NCBI GenBank assembly: GCA_002344215.1
Contig: DDSV01000028.1
Coordinates: forward strand, 192,289-256,288
DNA: 64,000 nucleotides
Direction of reading: 5' to 3'
DNA from: Akkermansiaceae bacterium UBA2381
GTDB taxonomy: Bacteria > Verrucomicrobiota > Verrucomicrobiia > Verrucomicrobiales > DEV007
How positions within the stretch are numbered: position 1 is the stretch's first letter; every line of letters begins with the position of its first letter. The position numbers were made by a program, and so were the translations under genes. Below are positions 33,446 to 42,178 of the stretch, in pieces. The notes beneath the pieces were generated by a model. It worked only from the letters and a program-made list of their open reading frames with translations. It was not told the origin of the DNA and searched no databases.

Positions 33446-34328
33446 GTTTAAAAGTTCCCCGGGGCCAGAGAGTTGAAATTTCGACATAGGGAGAATTGGT
33501 TCCCGGCCATCCGCCGGGGCAGTAGATTACCCCTGAGATAGCGTCCGGGGAGGCTGGAGCGAACTCGGGTCTGACAAGCGTTAGCCGCAGCCGGCCTGCG
33601 GCTGGATCAGTAACGAGGACCTGTTGTGCGGCATCAGAATCGACCTGCATATCGTGGCAGAAAAAATAAATTCCCTCAATCGATCCGGATTGAAGTCCGG
33701 GTATAGTGAGGTCCAAATGGATCAATCCTTTCCCGGGAAGACTCGCGGTTACCGTCCAGGTGTCGGGAGCGGGTGCGGGGACCTTGTTCCGGATGGATTC
33801 AAAATCAGCGGACACACGGGGGTCCTTCGGCGGAGCGATTTTGGCCGGGTTCACAGGAAGCGAGAGTGAGAAATCCGCCACCCCTGGATTGCATGACGTG
33901 GCACAGGCCATCCACGCTGATTTTAGGCGGAGGGTGGCCGTTGTTTCGTCGATGGTTCCCGGCGGTTGAATCTCGGTCAACAGCATGACCGGGGATTTGT
34001 ATCCGTAAGCGGTGATTCCGGCCATGTCGACTTTGCCCGGAGCGGGCCAAATGACTTCGCCTGCGGTGAAGCCCTCGGGGAGAGTCCATTCGAAGCTGGT
34101 GGCCACACCCACGATGCCGGGACCCTTCCAATAAGTGTGGTAACCGGGCAGGGGTTCAATCACCAGCGCCACGGTGAACGCTTCGCCGGGAGTGATCATG
34201 TCGACATCCGTGACGAGTTGGATCCGTTTAATTCCTGGGGCTTCCTTCAATTCGGAAACCGGCGCCGACCTGACCGGGGTGGCCGGGGCAAGCAGTCCCA
34301 AAAGAAGTGTCAGGAAGAGGGCGCGCAT
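33432..34328 (-). CDS. Exported protein related to the N-terminal domain of DsbD/ScsB
   Basis: A 298-residue protein with a signal peptide (about 1-21). The body matches the immunoglobulin-like DsbD-alpha type: HTYWKGPG, a segment AWMACATSCNPGVADFSLSL resembling the DsbD cysteine-bearing motif (Cys-x3-Cys-x-Pro type), and GVIYCPGG. Full DsbD has a membrane domain and a thioredoxin domain that are absent, so this is a stand-alone domain. It may deliver electrons or act as a chaperone. It overlaps the SET gene start. Confidence 0.72.
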   Translation of the reverse strand: MRALFLTLLLGLLAPATPVRSAPVSELKEAPGIKRIQLVTDVDMITPGEAFTVALVIEPLPGYHTYWKGPGIVGVATSFEWTLPEGFTAGEVIWPAPGKVDMAGITAYGYKSPVMLLTEIQPPGTIDETTATLRLKSAWMACATSCNPGVADFSLSLPVNPAKIAPPKDPRVSADFESIRNKVPAPAPDTWTVTASLPGKGLIHLDLTIPGLQSGSIEGIYFFCHDMQVDSDAAQQVLVTDPAAGRLRLTLVRPEFAPASPDAISGVIYCPGGWPGTNSPYVEISTLWPRGTFKHEQP

Positions 34329-34407
34329 TAACTGGCGGCAAGTTGGGTAGGAAGTGGGGAAAGCTCAACCGGTTTTTCGCCGGTGATGAAACTGAAAATG
34401 CTCCTGC

Positions 34408-37400
34408 TCAGCCCCCGATCGCGGCCTGTTTCATTCCCTTCGCTTCGTTTGCCTTCGAGAAGGTGACGCCCACGGTTTTCGAGACACCGAACTCTTCCAT
34501 CGAAACCCCGTACATCACGTCCGCCCGGGACATGGTGCGTTTGCTGTGAGTCACAATGACGAACTGGCTTCCGCCAATGAAGCGGTCGAGGACCTTGATA
34601 AATCGGGTGATGTTGGCTTCGTCGAGCGGTGCGTCGAGTTCGTCGAGAACACAGAAGGGAGACGGTTTTACCATGTAGATGCCGAAAAGAAGAGCCACGG
34701 CGGTCATCGACCGTTCTCCACCCGAGAGAAGACTGATCGTCTGCAACTTCTTGCCCGGAGGTTTCGCAATGATGTCGATCCCGCACTCGAGCGGATCGCT
34801 GTCGTCCAGCAGCACGAGATCAGCCTTGGCCTTGTCTCCGAAGAGTTCCCTGAACATATCCCGGAAGTTCTTGCGAATTTTTTCAAAGGTCTCCGAGAAC
34901 ATTTTTCTCGTGTCCCGGTTGATACGGGCAATCATCCGCAGTAGTTCCTCTTTCGAGTTATCGAGGTCCTCCAGTTGCTGGACATTGAATTTGTAATGTT
35001 CTTCGAGCTCATCAAACTCCTCAATGGCATCAATATTGACCGGGCCCATTGAGTCGAGTTTGGCGCGGAGGTGAGAGACAACGTCTTCGATAAAATCCCA
35101 GTCCGGCTCGGAGGGATCGGCAAGGGAGGTCTCTTCCGTTTCTGTCTCTGCAGAGGTTGACCCGCCGGAGGAATCATTCTCAATCTCTTCTGACGGAGAG
35201 GTCACTTCAGAGCCTCCTTCTTCGAAATCGGCAAAGCTGCTCAAGCGGGCGGCTCCGTTTTTCCTGCGCTCTTCGACAGCGAGGAGGAGGGCGTGGCTGT
35301 CCGGTTCGAAGAACTCGAGTTCAGTCCGGTAACGGTCGCGGCAGGTGCGTTCGATGTTTTCCAGATTAATATCGAACTGGGCGATCTTCACTTCCTCCTT
35401 GCCGCGTTGCGAGGCAACGGTCTGAACTTCACGACGCTTTTTAGTGAGTTCCTCCTCGCCCTCCTGAATGCGGGAGGAGTATCCGTTGCGGTCCGTCTGA
35501 ATCCTGTCACGTTCCTCGCGGGCGGCAGTTGCCTCCACCTGCCAGTTCTGAATTTTTTCCTGGAGGAGGGAGGTTTCGACGGCAGAGCTTTCAATCCGCT
35601 CGCGATAGGTGATGATCTCAGCCTCGCGCCGGGAGATCAGCTCGAGGAGTTCGTTTAATCGGGCCAGCATGGGCTCACGCTGCTCCTCCAGATTCCGCAG
35701 GGTTCCCTGTTCCACGGCGAGACAGGTTCGGGCTTCGGTGGCGCGTTCCGTCAACTCCTCCTCCGCAATCCGCGCTGAGTCGAGCGCGGCCCCGGTTTGA
35801 GCAGTTTCTTCATCGAAATTCTCTACCCCGAGCAGAGCGGCGGCGCGCTCCGAACGGTTGGCTTCCAGTTCACCGATGATTTTTGCCGTGCGCTCGTCGA
35901 CCTCCTTCTGCTCCCAGTGGAGGCTTTCGAGGCGATTGTGCAACTGGTTGAGATCACGTTCGATCAGGGCGAGTTTGCCTTCCAATGTGGAAGACGCGAC
36001 CCGCTTCTGTTGCAATCGTTCGCGGGCGTTTTGAAGTCCTTCCTCCAACTGATCAACCCGGTGATTGAGCTCATCGCGACGAACCTGACGCTGGTTTACC
36101 TCCTCGTCGAGGGTATCTGTCAGGGTCCTGAGTTCGCGGATCTCGGTTTGCATCCTGAGGATCGAAACCGACTCTCCTCCGGATTTGCCGCCGTGGATGA
36201 TCCCTTCGGCGGTGATGAATTCGCCGGTGAGCGTCGCGATGGCAGCGGCCGGTTCTTCCTCCCGCAGGCGAAGTGCGGTGTGGAGATCCTCAACCAGCAG
36301 CACATTGGAGAGGAGCCTGTCCAGGAGTGGCTCGACTTCGGGGCGGCAGCGCACTTTTGAGATGGCCCAGCCGATCGATCCCAGGGGAGCCTGGCCACGC
36401 GATGAATTCAGCGAAGTGGAAAGATGGGATTCGGCAATAATCGAGGCATGGCCGATTTTTCCCTCGCGCAGCGAGGTCAGGACTTTCTCGGCGATTTCGA
36501 CATCCGAGACGATGACCGCCTGAAGCCGCCTTCCAAGCGCGGCCTCAATGGCTTCCGAATAGAGGGAGTCCACTTCGATATAGGAGGCCAGTGGCTTTCG
36601 GATATGTGCCGCAAACTCGGCAGGACTATCGAGTCCCTTGAGGACCGCCTGAGTTCCCTTTTCAAATCCCTCACCATCGGCAATGAGCTGCTCCAGCACC
36701 TCAAGACGTGAACGCTTCTCGGCTCGAAGTTTGTGCAGGGACGAGAGATTCTCCTGAATGTCCGAGGCCGACCGTCTCGCCCGGTGGTAGTTCTGTTCCA
36801 GTTCGACGAGGCTTTCTTCAAATGTTTCAATGGCGGTTTGATGACCGGCAATCCTGTCCTTGAATTCTGCCGCATCGATCTGTCGCAGATCTTCGTCCCC
36901 CTTTAACCGGGTGATTTCATTGGACAACTGGGTCGAACGTTGCAGATCGGATTCCGACTGACGCTCGTTTGTGTTGATCGTCGCGTCCAGGCTCGCAATG
37001 CGGCTTTTCAATTTGCTGCGACCTTCCTCGATCTGGCGAAGTTTTAGGGTGAGTTCATCCCGTCGACCCCGGGCCGTCCTGGTTTCCAGTTCCAGTTCTT
37101 CGACGCGGCTCTGTCTCCCCGAAATCTTCTGGTTGACCTCCTCAAGCTGGCGATTGGCGTTTTCGATGTCGGACTCCTGCCGCAGCCGCTTTTCACTGGC
37201 TTGAAGGATTTCCTCCTCGTTTTTTCGGATCAATACCGACAATTCATGGGTCTTCTCTCCGTTGAATTCGATTCGATTGCCGGCTCCGCTGATCTCGTTC
37301 TCAAGTCGCGCAAGCTCGGCCTGCAATTCGGAGAGTCGGGCTTCAATTTCCTGATACTCGACCCTGGCTGATGCCATCTCCGCCTGCCGCTTTTCAATGG

Positions 37401-38181
37401 CATCCTCCAACTCATCCTGCCGGAGGAGGAGATTCCGTATTGATGTGGTCAGTTCGGATTTTTCGGCGCGGAGTTCACGCCATTTCTTGTGGGAGAGGTG
37501 AAGTTCGAGTGTGCGAACGTCCTCGAATAGTGATTGGTAGCGTTTGGCTTTGGAGGCCTGGCGCGATAGCGAGCGAATCTGGCGTTCGTTTTCGGCAATG
37601 ACGTCGCGAATCCGGACAAGATTCGCCTCGGTGTAGTCGAGTTTTCGCAGCGCTTCCTTCTTCTGGGTTTTATACTTGGTGATTCCCGCCGCTTCTTCAA
37701 AGACCGCTCTCCGGTCTTCCGGTTTTGAACTCAGCAGCATGTCGATCTTTCCCTGCTCCATGATGGAGTAGCTGGTCCGGCCGATGCCCGTATCCATCAA
37801 CAGATTGTGGATGTCCTTTAGCCTGACCGGTTGCTTGTTGATCAGGTACTCACTCTTCCCGTCGCGGAAGACCCGTCGACCGAGAGAGACTTCATCGAAC
37901 TCGGTATCGAGGATTCCACTGCAGCCGGAGAGAGTGAGAATGACCTCCGCCATCCCGAGAGGGGAGCGGCGGTCCGTGCCGTTGAAAATAACGTCGGCCA
38001 TTTCGCCGCCGCGAAGCGCTTTGGCGGAGGTTTCGCCCAATACCCACCTCATTGAATCGACAATGTTCGATTTTCCACAACCGTTCGGGCCGACGATTCC
38101 GGTCACTCCTTCGTGAAACACAAGCTTGGTTTTGTCCGCAAAAGACTTGAATCCGTGAATCTCGAGAGATTTCAGCCGCAT
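34408..38181 (-). CDS. smc: Chromosome segregation protein SMC
   Basis: A 1257-residue protein, slightly longer than usual SMC. Walker A is GPNGCGKS (31-38); signature LSGGERS (1152-1158) and Walker B FCVLDELDAPLDEA (about 1176-1189) form the C-terminal half of the head. Long coiled coils (about 165-500 and 680-970) flank a hinge at about 515-660. An acidic, Ser/Glu/Thr-rich insertion lies at about 980-1028, just before the head. Start ATG follows a leader without a Shine-Dalgarno tract. A 29-bp palindrome is 41 bases upstream. Neither scpA nor scpB is nearby. Confidence 0.96.
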   Translation of the reverse strand: MRLKSLEIHGFKSFADKTKLVFHEGVTGIVGPNGCGKSNIVDSMRWVLGETSAKALRGGEMADVIFNGTDRRSPLGMAEVILTLSGCSGILDTEFDEVSLGRRVFRDGKSEYLINKQPVRLKDIHNLLMDTGIGRTSYSIMEQGKIDMLLSSKPEDRRAVFEEAAGITKYKTQKKEALRKLDYTEANLVRIRDVIAENERQIRSLSRQASKAKRYQSLFEDVRTLELHLSHKKWRELRAEKSELTTSIRNLLLRQDELEDAIEKRQAEMASARVEYQEIEARLSELQAELARLENEISGAGNRIEFNGEKTHELSVLIRKNEEEILQASEKRLRQESDIENANRQLEEVNQKISGRQSRVEELELETRTARGRRDELTLKLRQIEEGRSKLKSRIASLDATINTNERQSESDLQRSTQLSNEITRLKGDEDLRQIDAAEFKDRIAGHQTAIETFEESLVELEQNYHRARRSASDIQENLSSLHKLRAEKRSRLEVLEQLIADGEGFEKGTQAVLKGLDSPAEFAAHIRKPLASYIEVDSLYSEAIEAALGRRLQAVIVSDVEIAEKVLTSLREGKIGHASIIAESHLSTSLNSSRGQAPLGSIGWAISKVRCRPEVEPLLDRLLSNVLLVEDLHTALRLREEEPAAAIATLTGEFITAEGIIHGGKSGGESVSILRMQTEIRELRTLTDTLDEEVNQRQVRRDELNHRVDQLEEGLQNARERLQQKRVASSTLEGKLALIERDLNQLHNRLESLHWEQKEVDERTAKIIGELEANRSERAAALLGVENFDEETAQTGAALDSARIAEEELTERATEARTCLAVEQGTLRNLEEQREPMLARLNELLELISRREAEIITYRERIESSAVETSLLQEKIQNWQVEATAAREERDRIQTDRNGYSSRIQEGEEELTKKRREVQTVASQRGKEEVKIAQFDINLENIERTCRDRYRTELEFFEPDSHALLLAVEERRKNGAARLSSFADFEEGGSEVTSPSEEIENDSSGGSTSAETETEETSLADPSEPDWDFIEDVVSHLRAKLDSMGPVNIDAIEEFDELEEHYKFNVQQLEDLDNSKEELLRMIARINRDTRKMFSETFEKIRKNFRDMFRELFGDKAKADLVLLDDSDPLECGIDIIAKPPGKKLQTISLLSGGERSMTAVALLFGIYMVKPSPFCVLDELDAPLDEANITRFIKVLDRFIGGSQFVIVTHSKRTMSRADVMYGVSMEEFGVSKTVGVTFSKANEAKGMKQAAIGG

Positions 38182-38222
38182 GATTTCGATCGTAAAAGTT
38201 TAAAGAGTTGCCCGGGGTCGGG

Positions 38223-38251
38223 CATTTCTGAGAATTCAATTCTCAGAAATG
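38223..38251. promoter_or_regulatory. 29-bp palindrome upstream of smc, candidate operator
   Basis: Arms 38223-38236 (catttctgagaatt) and 38238-38251 (aattctcagaaatg) are perfect reverse complements around one central base. Each arm is 14 bases long. No T-run follows on either strand, so it is unlikely to be a terminator. It ends 41 bases before the smc start codon, fitting an operator for a dimeric regulator. The binding protein is unknown. Confidence 0.65.
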
Positions 38252-38556
38252 ATAAATATGAGCTTATAATGAAGTAATGTTCGGTGATGTCGAGGGAATT
38301 TTTCCTTCCGAATGAGACGCCATATTCCGAATGTCGGCTTTGGCTGGTCCGGCAGATTCTAGGATCGATTGTTATTTTTAAAAATTCGAGTCAGCATTTT
38401 AACATTTTGCAAAATTTATTTGCGACTTTCAGTCGTAGTGTTAGGATTCGCGTTGAGGTTAGGTGGTTGTATCGGTCTGGGTTGGAATGGCTCATGTCAC
38501 GAAAAAAGGGGACGGGACAACACTAGGGGAAAGTTGAATTTTTGTGCGGAACGGGG

Positions 38557-38599
38557 CGGCCCGGTGCAGATGACGAAAGTCGAAGTGCCGGGCCGTTTT
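38557..38599 (+). terminator. Possible intrinsic terminator of an unannotated transcript
   Basis: An 8-bp GC-only stem (38557-38564 with 38588-38595), a 23-base loop and a TTTT run at 38596-38599. No gene ends upstream on this strand, so it would terminate a leader or small RNA starting in the AT-rich region to the left. The long loop and short T-run make this uncertain. Confidence 0.35.
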
Positions 38600-38809
38600 G
38601 CATTTGGCGGCCTCTAAAACAAAACTCGTGGGAGCGGTTGATGACCGGCTGAGTTTGAGAAACCGGGATTATTGGAATTTTACTGCTTTTCTTGAGAGGG
38701 GAAGGGAGCGAAAATCAAAAACTGACGGATTTCTTTCGTAAATGTTGCATAATCGAGTTTCACGATGCGTCCCTCTCCCATGCATGAAACGAATTCCCCG
38801 CCAAGCACT

Positions 38810-39031
38810 ATGAACAACGAAATCGCCATCCTTTCCCAGTTCCTTGAAATTCTGGGCCCGGAAGTCTCGGGTCACTCGTCAACTCCCCTGAGCGACGACC
38901 AGATTGAGAAGATTCACCTGTTTGTCGCCGGAAAACTGGGGGTTGCCGAGCGCGAGGCGCTCCTTCCGAGTATCCTCGAAAACGAAAGGGCGCTCCACGA
39001 ACTTGTAGAGACACTGCAGGCTCAATCCTAG
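38810..39031 (+). CDS. Small acidic protein, anti-sigma-like helical fold (unknown role)
   Basis: A 73-residue protein. The C-terminal half (KIHLFVAGKLGVAEREALLP, then ENERALHELVETL) resembles the short helical unit of cytoplasmic anti-sigma-type proteins (L-x-A/G-x-L...E-R...) but has no zinc-binding Cys/His. The ATG at 38810 is chosen as the last of several possible starts; one at 38765 would add a short leader. It precedes the GAF gene by one base, so the two are almost certainly co-translated. Confidence 0.6.
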   Translation: MNNEIAILSQFLEILGPEVSGHSSTPLSDDQIEKIHLFVAGKLGVAEREALLPSILENERALHELVETLQAQS

Positions 39032-39032
39032 A

Positions 39033-39629
39033 ATGTCGGGCGTTCACACCAAGTTGCTGAGGTTTTCCGGTTTGACCGATGCTGCCTACGCGCTTGAAAA
39101 GCACCTCGATACCTGGATCGAGTCCTCGGCTCCGGACCAGTTGATCTCCCTGATTGACCCCAACGCGATCTCCCTCCTTCGAGACGCGTTCGTCCGCGCG
39201 GGCGGTTGCGAGGGCACCGTGTGGTTGATTGATCTGAAAACTGACGAACTGGTGGCCTCTTACAACTCAGGTGAGGACGCCGCCGGTCTGATCGGATTCA
39301 GGCAACCGGTGGGGCAGGGGATCATTTCCATGGTTTACTCCCAGCAGCAGCCCTATTGCGAAAACAACATTCAGGCAAGTGACGGCCACGACGACACTCT
39401 GGACCGGAAAATTTCCAAGCACACCACGGCGATGATAGCCGTCCCTTTCTACTTTGGATTCGGCCTCCGGGGGGTGATCTCGTGTGTGCAGCTGGAGGAA
39501 GCCGCTCGATCAAAGGAGGGTTTCAGTTCCGGAGATGTCGAGACGATGACCCGGGTTGCCAACTTGATTGAACGTCTCATCAACGAGTCATTATTCTCCT
39601 CGGCACTCGGATTCAGCGATGGGGTGTGA
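39033..39629 (+). CDS. GAF-domain protein
   Basis: A 198-residue soluble protein. After a short N-terminal helix, about residues 40-190 form a single GAF domain: GTVWLIDLKTDELVASYNSG, a QPVGQGIISMVYSQQQP segment typical of the GAF binding pocket, and MIAVPFYFGFGLRGVISCVQ. GAF domains bind small ligands such as cyclic nucleotides, haem or metabolites. No output domain is fused. Its stop codon overlaps the subtilase start by 11 bases, so the products are probably made together and may form a complex. Confidence 0.82.
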   Translation: MSGVHTKLLRFSGLTDAAYALEKHLDTWIESSAPDQLISLIDPNAISLLRDAFVRAGGCEGTVWLIDLKTDELVASYNSGEDAAGLIGFRQPVGQGIISMVYSQQQPYCENNIQASDGHDDTLDRKISKHTTAMIAVPFYFGFGLRGVISCVQLEEAARSKEGFSSGDVETMTRVANLIERLINESLFSSALGFSDGV

Positions 39630-40392
39630 TGTAACACAACGATGGCCTGATCTGGAGATCGCCCGGAAGGCGCTTCTCGAAGGAGATGGCAGGGGGGTGA
39701 AGGTCGCCATTATCGACTCCGGTATTGATGTTCGTCATCCCGCCTTGGGCGGAGTTAAGCTTGAGGACGATGTGACCGTGTCCTGCGATGGAACCAATCT
39801 TCATATCGCGGATGGCAAGGGAGTCGATGTCTACGGACACGGCACTGCGGTGGCAAGTCTCGTTCTCCGGGAAGCGCCGGGCGTGACCCTGGGCAGTTTT
39901 CGCGCTCTCGACACCAGCAACCAGGCCCGGAGTTTTGTGATTGCCGAATGCGTCAATCAGGCCATTTCCCGGGGGTATCAGATCATCAATTGCAGTTTTG
40001 GTTGCCGCGGCTTGCCCCGGTATGTGATGGAGTACAAGGAATGGGTCGACCGGGCTTATCTGGAAGGGGTTCAGGTGGTGGCCGCGTGCAGCAATATTGA
40101 TGTCGGGATTCGTGAATGGCCCGCCTACTTTCCCAGTGTCATCAGCGTTCGGGGAATCGATTGCCCTCCCGGGGATCTTTATTTTCAGCCAGGCCGGCTG
40201 GTCTCTTTCCTTGCTGCAGGCGAGCGGGTCGAAGTACCGTGGCTGAATGGAGCAACGAAACTGGAGACCGGCAGCAGCTATGCCGCCCCGCTTGTGGTCG
40301 GAAAAATCGCGCGATTGATCTCAGCACTTCCGATGCTGGAACGATCAGCGATCAAGCCCCTGCTTTCAATTCTGGCGAGGCGGGAGGCCTAA
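39619..40392 (+). CDS. Cytoplasmic subtilisin-like (S8) serine protease
   Basis: A 257-residue compact subtilase. The triad is visible: Asp33 in AIIDSGID, His74 in YGHGTAVAS and Ser220 in TGSSYAAP; Asn159 in AACSNID may be the oxyanion residue. There is no signal peptide or propeptide, so it should act in the cytosol. The start overlaps the GAF gene, and the next gene encodes a PqqD-like membrane protein. Stand-alone S8 proteases of this kind occur in peptide maturation loci, so cleavage of a small partner is possible but not shown. Confidence 0.85.
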   Translation: MGCDVTQRWPDLEIARKALLEGDGRGVKVAIIDSGIDVRHPALGGVKLEDDVTVSCDGTNLHIADGKGVDVYGHGTAVASLVLREAPGVTLGSFRALDTSNQARSFVIAECVNQAISRGYQIINCSFGCRGLPRYVMEYKEWVDRAYLEGVQVVAACSNIDVGIREWPAYFPSVISVRGIDCPPGDLYFQPGRLVSFLAAGERVEVPWLNGATKLETGSSYAAPLVVGKIARLISALPMLERSAIKPLLSILARREA

Positions 40393-40480
40393 TCGGGGAT
40401 TTTCTGGGAAGTGTGGGTTTTTTAGTGGACTAATTGCAAACTAATATTATAATTTTTGTAATATTAACAATCTGCAAACC

Positions 40481-41344
40481 TTGAACACGCCGCTGCCAGG
40501 AAGTCTTGTTGAGATTTTCCCTCTTCGTTTTCGCCTGCGGGATGAACTGCGATTCATTCACGAGCCAAATCGTATCGTTGCTGAGCGCAAGGAGCGGTCG
40601 CAGCGATATTCGTTGAGCCAGTGGCAGTTCGAAATGCTCTCCCGCCTCGATGGACGGCGCTCTTTCCGGGATGTTTCCAAGGAAGTCTATGAGCTGAAAC
40701 CCGGGGGCTTTACATCCACCGGACTCCACAATTTTTACAACTGGCTCTGCATGGAGGACCTCATCCTTTGCGAGTGTGAGTCAATCTTCGAACTGGTGGA
40801 CGAGCCTGTTGAAGCTCAATCCGAGGCCGATTCGACCTCGGGGCTGTTTTCCGACCAGTTCCGTAAATCGGACCGGATGATTCGTCTCTTGAAGCTTTCG
40901 GCTGCCGTTATTTTTTCCTTATCGGTGCTCCGTCTGGCCTATGTGGCGGCACCGATCTTTGAACCGCCGGTAAACCGTCTTTATGTTGAAGCGGGCAAGC
41001 TGATGAAGGCAAAGGAACCGGGTGGTTCACTGGCGAAATCCGAGCGTTCGGTTCAGGAGTCTTCAGTGCAAAAGGTCGAACTGTCATCGCAAGCCATCGA
41101 GAAAACTCCCGCCCCGGTTGATATGGAGGAACCCCTCGAACTGCCGCAACCGGAAGCGCTTCCTGAAGTTGAGCCTGAGAAGCCTGCTGTTTCCTCGATT
41201 GATGAGCTGAGAATCAAGCTCGAGGAGTGTCGGATCCGCAGGGATGAATTCTACCTTCAGAATAACGAGCAGGGATACCGCCACGAAGTGCAGGTGATGA
41301 CCGGGATCGCGAAGGAGATCGGCGATATCGAAAGCGGACTATAG
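40481..41344 (+). CDS. PqqD-like winged-helix membrane protein
   Basis: A 287-residue protein. The N-terminal part (about 10-100; PLRFRLRDELRFIHEPNR, then LDGRRSFRDVSKEVYEL, then YNWLCMEDLIL) follows the shape of PqqD/RRE winged-helix domains that bind peptides. One membrane helix is at about 136-160 (LLKLSAAVIFSLSVLRLAYV). The rest is a Glu/Pro-rich linker and a helical tail. The start codon is TTG, with no in-frame ATG upstream, behind an AT-rich gap containing aatatta/taatatt. HlyD-type membrane fusion partners are absent. It is last in the subtilase cluster. Confidence 0.6.
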   Translation: MNTPLPGSLVEIFPLRFRLRDELRFIHEPNRIVAERKERSQRYSLSQWQFEMLSRLDGRRSFRDVSKEVYELKPGGFTSTGLHNFYNWLCMEDLILCECESIFELVDEPVEAQSEADSTSGLFSDQFRKSDRMIRLLKLSAAVIFSLSVLRLAYVAAPIFEPPVNRLYVEAGKLMKAKEPGGSLAKSERSVQESSVQKVELSSQAIEKTPAPVDMEEPLELPQPEALPEVEPEKPAVSSIDELRIKLEECRIRRDEFYLQNNEQGYRHEVQVMTGIAKEIGDIESGL

Positions 41345-42178
41345 GCTGACAGATGCCCTCAGCGACGCCCTGGCCTGCCTGATCGGGAGATCGATCCGCT
41401 TCCGCTCTCTGAAAAGACTGACGGAGTCGTAGCCCGCAGAGGAGAGGTGGTCCAGTGCCACGGTAAACTGGTCGGCAACCCGCGAGGGTGTGTGGGAGTC
41501 CGAACCAATCACCACCGGAATACGTCGTTCGGCCATCAGGGCCAGCATCTCCGGTCCCGGATTCATCTCGGGGTAGGACTTGTTTAGCCCCGAGGTATTG
41601 ATTTCCATCGCCACTCCGGTTTGCGCGATTCGATCGAGGGATTTTTCGATGAACGGGCGAATTCGATCAAAGTCCCAATCGGCGGGACTCGCGTTTTTCA
41701 CGAGGTCGGGATGGGCAAGGCTGTCGAATAGACCGGTCTCGGCGGATTCGGCTAGGTGCTCAAAATATTGCTTCTGAAAAGCGAGAGTATCACCGTGCCA
41801 GAAGGCGTCCATGTACTCCGCAATATGCCAGTGAACGGACCCGAGGATGTAATGAAACTCCGCCTTTGCATGTAGTTCGCGCAGCCAGGGCTCCATCCCG
41901 GGAAAGAAATCGCTCTCCAGACCAAGCAGCACCTCGAACCCATCCGGAGCTTCGTCAGCCGCCGCCTGAACGATGGAGAGGTATTCGTTGAACTGATCGG
42001 GCGACATGCGGACCCGGCTGGAAAAGCCGTTTGGCATGGGGCTGTGACAGGTCATGATAATGCCGGCGAGACCTTGCGCGACACCCTCATTCATGTATTC
42101 GACAGGATGACCTTCCGCATGTTTGCAGAGGGGCGTGTGCATGTGACTGTCGAACATGGCAGGAGAGGCGTCGGGCAT
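41339..42178 (-). CDS. PHP-domain phosphoesterase, histidinol-phosphatase (HisK/HisJ) type
   Basis: A 279-residue PHP protein. Metal-binding motifs are present: DSHMHTPLCKHA at the N-terminus, MTCHSPMP, GLESDFFP, HPDLVK, and SDSHTP at the C-terminal end. These match HisK-type histidinol phosphatases that dephosphorylate histidinol phosphate in histidine synthesis; other PHP phosphatases share them. The ATG at 42178 is used, although one at 42157 sits closer to the first motif. It converges with and overlaps the PqqD-like gene by 6 bases. Confidence 0.82.
   Translation of the reverse strand: MPDASPAMFDSHMHTPLCKHAEGHPVEYMNEGVAQGLAGIIMTCHSPMPNGFSSRVRMSPDQFNEYLSIVQAAADEAPDGFEVLLGLESDFFPGMEPWLRELHAKAEFHYILGSVHWHIAEYMDAFWHGDTLAFQKQYFEHLAESAETGLFDSLAHPDLVKNASPADWDFDRIRPFIEKSLDRIAQTGVAMEINTSGLNKSYPEMNPGPEMLALMAERRIPVVIGSDSHTPSRVADQFTVALDHLSSAGYDSVSLFRERKRIDLPIRQARASLRASVSL

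Larger units (their letters stand above)
38182..38809. other. Long divergent intergenic region between smc and a four-gene cluster
   Basis: About 630 bases without a convincing gene. It begins with a palindrome (38223-38251) and a short GC hairpin (38210-38223), passes an AT-rich stretch (38355-38425), and has a GC-rich hairpin with a T4 run at 38557-38599. Short open frames here lack family features. The region may hold two divergent promoters and possibly a small RNA. Confidence 0.55.

Noticed and set aside
38223..38251. Palindrome considered as an intrinsic terminator
   Set aside because: No T-run on either strand and the single-base centre favours a protein-binding site.
38284..38526. 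80-codon open frame upstream of the GAF cluster
   Set aside because: Composition and sequence are not protein-like and it overlaps the AT-rich promoter-like stretch. No homology pattern seen.
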